Source of the DNA: Cardinalis cardinalis
Taxonomy: Eukaryota > Chordata > Aves > Passeriformes > Cardinalidae
Assembly (NCBI GenBank): GCA_014549065.1
Contig: JACDOX010000572.1
Location: 124,001 to 188,000, forward strand
Reading direction: 5' to 3'
DNA length: 64,000 bases
This document shows positions 62,181 to 64,000 of the stretch, in pieces. The notes under the pieces were generated by a model. The model saw only the letters and a program-made list of their open reading frames with translations, was not told the DNA's origin and ran no database searches. The first letter of the stretch is position 1. The number at the start of each line of letters is the position of its first letter. A program made the translations under genes and the position numbers.

Positions 62181-62864
62181 TTCCCTCCCTGTGGCAGTGC
62201 CAAGGAAATGCTTTGGCTGAAACACACTCATGCTGTCTAGAGTGGATTTTGAAGATAGAATGATGTTTGAATCCTAGTCCTAAAACCAAACCAACATAAA
62301 AACATGCAATAGTTTGCATACTGCCCAGACCCTGTCCTGTATTAAAAAAAAAAATTACTCCACCTTTCTCTGCACCAAATGGCTTTACTTGTAGATTTGT
62401 TTGCTAATGGATGAAGCAGTGATGAAGATGGTATTTTGAAGTCCTCAAGTGTTTAGGAACTGTATGTTTGTAATGGAATACTTATTTAACAGTGATGAAT
62501 CCCATAATGGGTGGACCTGAATCTGCCTCCTTCCATGATGGTCTTCATTAAAGTAACAATGGAATTTGGTGTGTATTATTGCACTGAGTCATTAGAAAGG
62601 ATAAGCAGAATGTGTAATAGAAAGCCACACGTGGTTGTAGAAGGCTGGCCAAGAAGCAGTGAGCTCGCAGCAGCCGCTCTAGTGTGAGAAGGCAATAAAA
62701 GAGCAACAAATGGCAAAGTAGGTAATTTTAGGGGCTGTTGTGGTACTGCTGCATGGTCTAGGAACCTTGAAGTGGAAAAATTATTTTGTAATATTGAAGG
62801 AAGTATAGAATAAACTCCCCATGTTTTCTTGAGTACGGAAACTTTGATTTTTGAACTCACAGTT
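62181..62864. other. Intergenic DNA between microsatellite and CR1
   Basis: Nothing recognisable apart from a short A run near 62344. Confidence 0.5.
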
Positions 62865-63660
62865 GCTCAGGGGTGAAGAATCTCAGGTTGGTTGAACTTG
62901 GACAAGACCTCTGTAGGCCATCTGGTCCAACCCCCTCCTCGGTCAGGGCCACTGAAAGCTGGGTGCCCAGGACCATGAACAGATGACTTCTGAATATTGA
63001 CTCCAGAGCTTCCCNGGGCAACCTGTGTCAATGCTGAGTCACCCTCACAGTGATAAAGGGGTTTCCTGCTGTTTGTAGGGAATTTTCTGTGTTTCAGTGT
63101 GTGCCCATCACCTATCACTGAGCTTGTCTGGAAAGAGTCTGGCTCGCTCTTCTGTGTGCACTCCTTCAGGAGTGCACTCCCTTCCGCCTAATAAGATCTC
63201 TCTGAGCCTTCTCAAAGCTCCAGGCTGAACAGCCCCAGCCCTCTCAGACTCTCCTCAAAGGAGCAGTGCTCCAATCCCTCTATCATCTCTGCAGCTCTTG
63301 CTAGATGCTTTCCAGTATGTCCACATCTCTTGTGTTTGGGGAGCCCAGAGCTGGACCAGCACCTGGGTGTGGCAAAACCAGAGCTGAGTAAAAGCAGGAT
63401 CATGTCTGTCCCCTGCCAGCAGCACTGCTCCTCACACAGCCCAGAATGCTCTTGGCGGGGTTTTTTGCCACAAGGGCAGACTGCTGGCCCATGGTCAGTT
63501 TGGTGTCTAGGAGACTCCCACATGCTTTCTGTGAAGCTGTTCCCGGCTGGGCAGTCTCCAGAATGTACTGGTGCCAGGAGCTGTTCACTTGTGCGGGAAT
63601 GTGCACTAATGGTGGAACCTCATGAGGTTACTGTCAGCCTATTGCTCTGGCATTCTTTGT
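62865..63660 (-). mobile_element. CR1 LINE fragment, 3' part
   Basis: On the minus strand it covers the RT C-terminal region. Recognisable pieces are MIEGLEHCSFEESLRGLGLF and, in another frame, LWAPQTQEMW. The tail at the left (GGGTTGGACCAGATGGCC) precedes a lost terminal repeat. Disabled by frameshifts. It contains a 10-bp inverted repeat at 63156-63177. The right edge is approximate. Confidence 0.9.
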
Positions 63661-64000
63661 GAAGAATGTATAGATTTTTTCAGAAAAGGTGATAAAATTT
63701 AAAAAAAATAATTCTAGAAGTAAGTGTTACAGCATTTTCCATAAAAATTCCACCAGATTTTTTATCACTGTGCCCAGAAGATAACTGTGGGAGTTTTCTT
63801 TTGCTTCCTTGCAGACTTGAGTCATCATTTATCAAGCTCACCATTCTCATCTATTATCATTATGTAACATAAAGAAATTATATTTAAGACTTCTAGAAGT
63901 CCACACTAAGGGAATGAGGACTTAACATGTTATTTCTGGTACCATAATGAGCATTTATCTCTGTATGTGATACAGAACTCTGAACTGGACCTTTGAAATA
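63661..64000. other. Window end, no feature seen
   Basis: AT-rich; no coding or repeat signal recognised. Confidence 0.5.

Noticed and set aside
61909..62319. Open frames rich in Ser-Ile-His-Pro or Gly-Trp-Met-Asp repeats
   Set aside because: Direct products of the (ATGG)n microsatellite.
23..63990. Possible tRNA, snoRNA, CRISPR or operon-like features
   Set aside because: I looked for tRNA A/B boxes, regular direct-repeat arrays and bacterial gene spacing and found none. The DNA is vertebrate, and (ATGG)n and the LTR array are the only regular repeats of any length.
55111..64000. Exons of CFAP95, MAMDC2 or SMC5, expected to the right of PTAR1 from human gene order
   Set aside because: No open frame here matches what I know of these proteins; they probably lie beyond the window.

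Overview
The window is a stretch of vertebrate nuclear DNA, most probably from a bird and probably a passerine. It is mostly AT-rich, has two CpG islands, and carries bird-type interspersed repeats: CR1 LINE fragments ending in the ATTCTATGA-like tail, and three LTR pieces resembling avian endogenous retrovirus families. There are no Alu, L1 or other mammalian repeats. The gene content corresponds to human 9q21, which is orthologous to the avian Z chromosome. The species cannot be fixed from the sequence alone.

One protein-coding gene can be reconstructed completely: PTAR1, on the minus strand. It has seven coding exons between the ATG at 54975 and the stop at 28052, all introns are GT-AG, and the predicted protein has 435 residues. 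PTAR1 is the alpha-type subunit of geranylgeranyltransferase III. Its start codon lies in a CpG island (about 54330-55110). The likely 3' UTR runs left from 28051 through repeat-poor, AT-rich DNA, with candidate poly(A) signals near 22110 and 19293.

Left part (1-18.9 kb): a second CpG island at about 7560-8430 contains no recognisable coding sequence. By conserved gene order (in mammals APBA1 lies just downstream of PTAR1 on the same strand) it is best explained as the promoter and non-coding first exon of APBA1, which would make 1-7500 APBA1 intron 1. The PTAR1-APBA1 interval holds three LTR remnants of three different families (11414, 16549, 18890). The last is a clean 363-bp solo LTR with a 5-bp target-site duplication.

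Middle part (28-55 kb): PTAR1 exons and introns. Introns 5 and 2 carry CR1 fragments in antisense orientation. Intron 4 contains a perfect 40-bp inverted repeat. Intron 2 contains an unassigned exon-like open segment on the plus strand.

Right part (55-64 kb): upstream of PTAR1, with no recognisable gene. It holds two CR1 fragments on the minus strand, a strong CTCF-type motif at 62050, and an (ATGG)n microsatellite directly beside it. No tRNA, rRNA, CRISPR or operon-like structure was seen. About two dozen isolated single N bases are scattered through the window.
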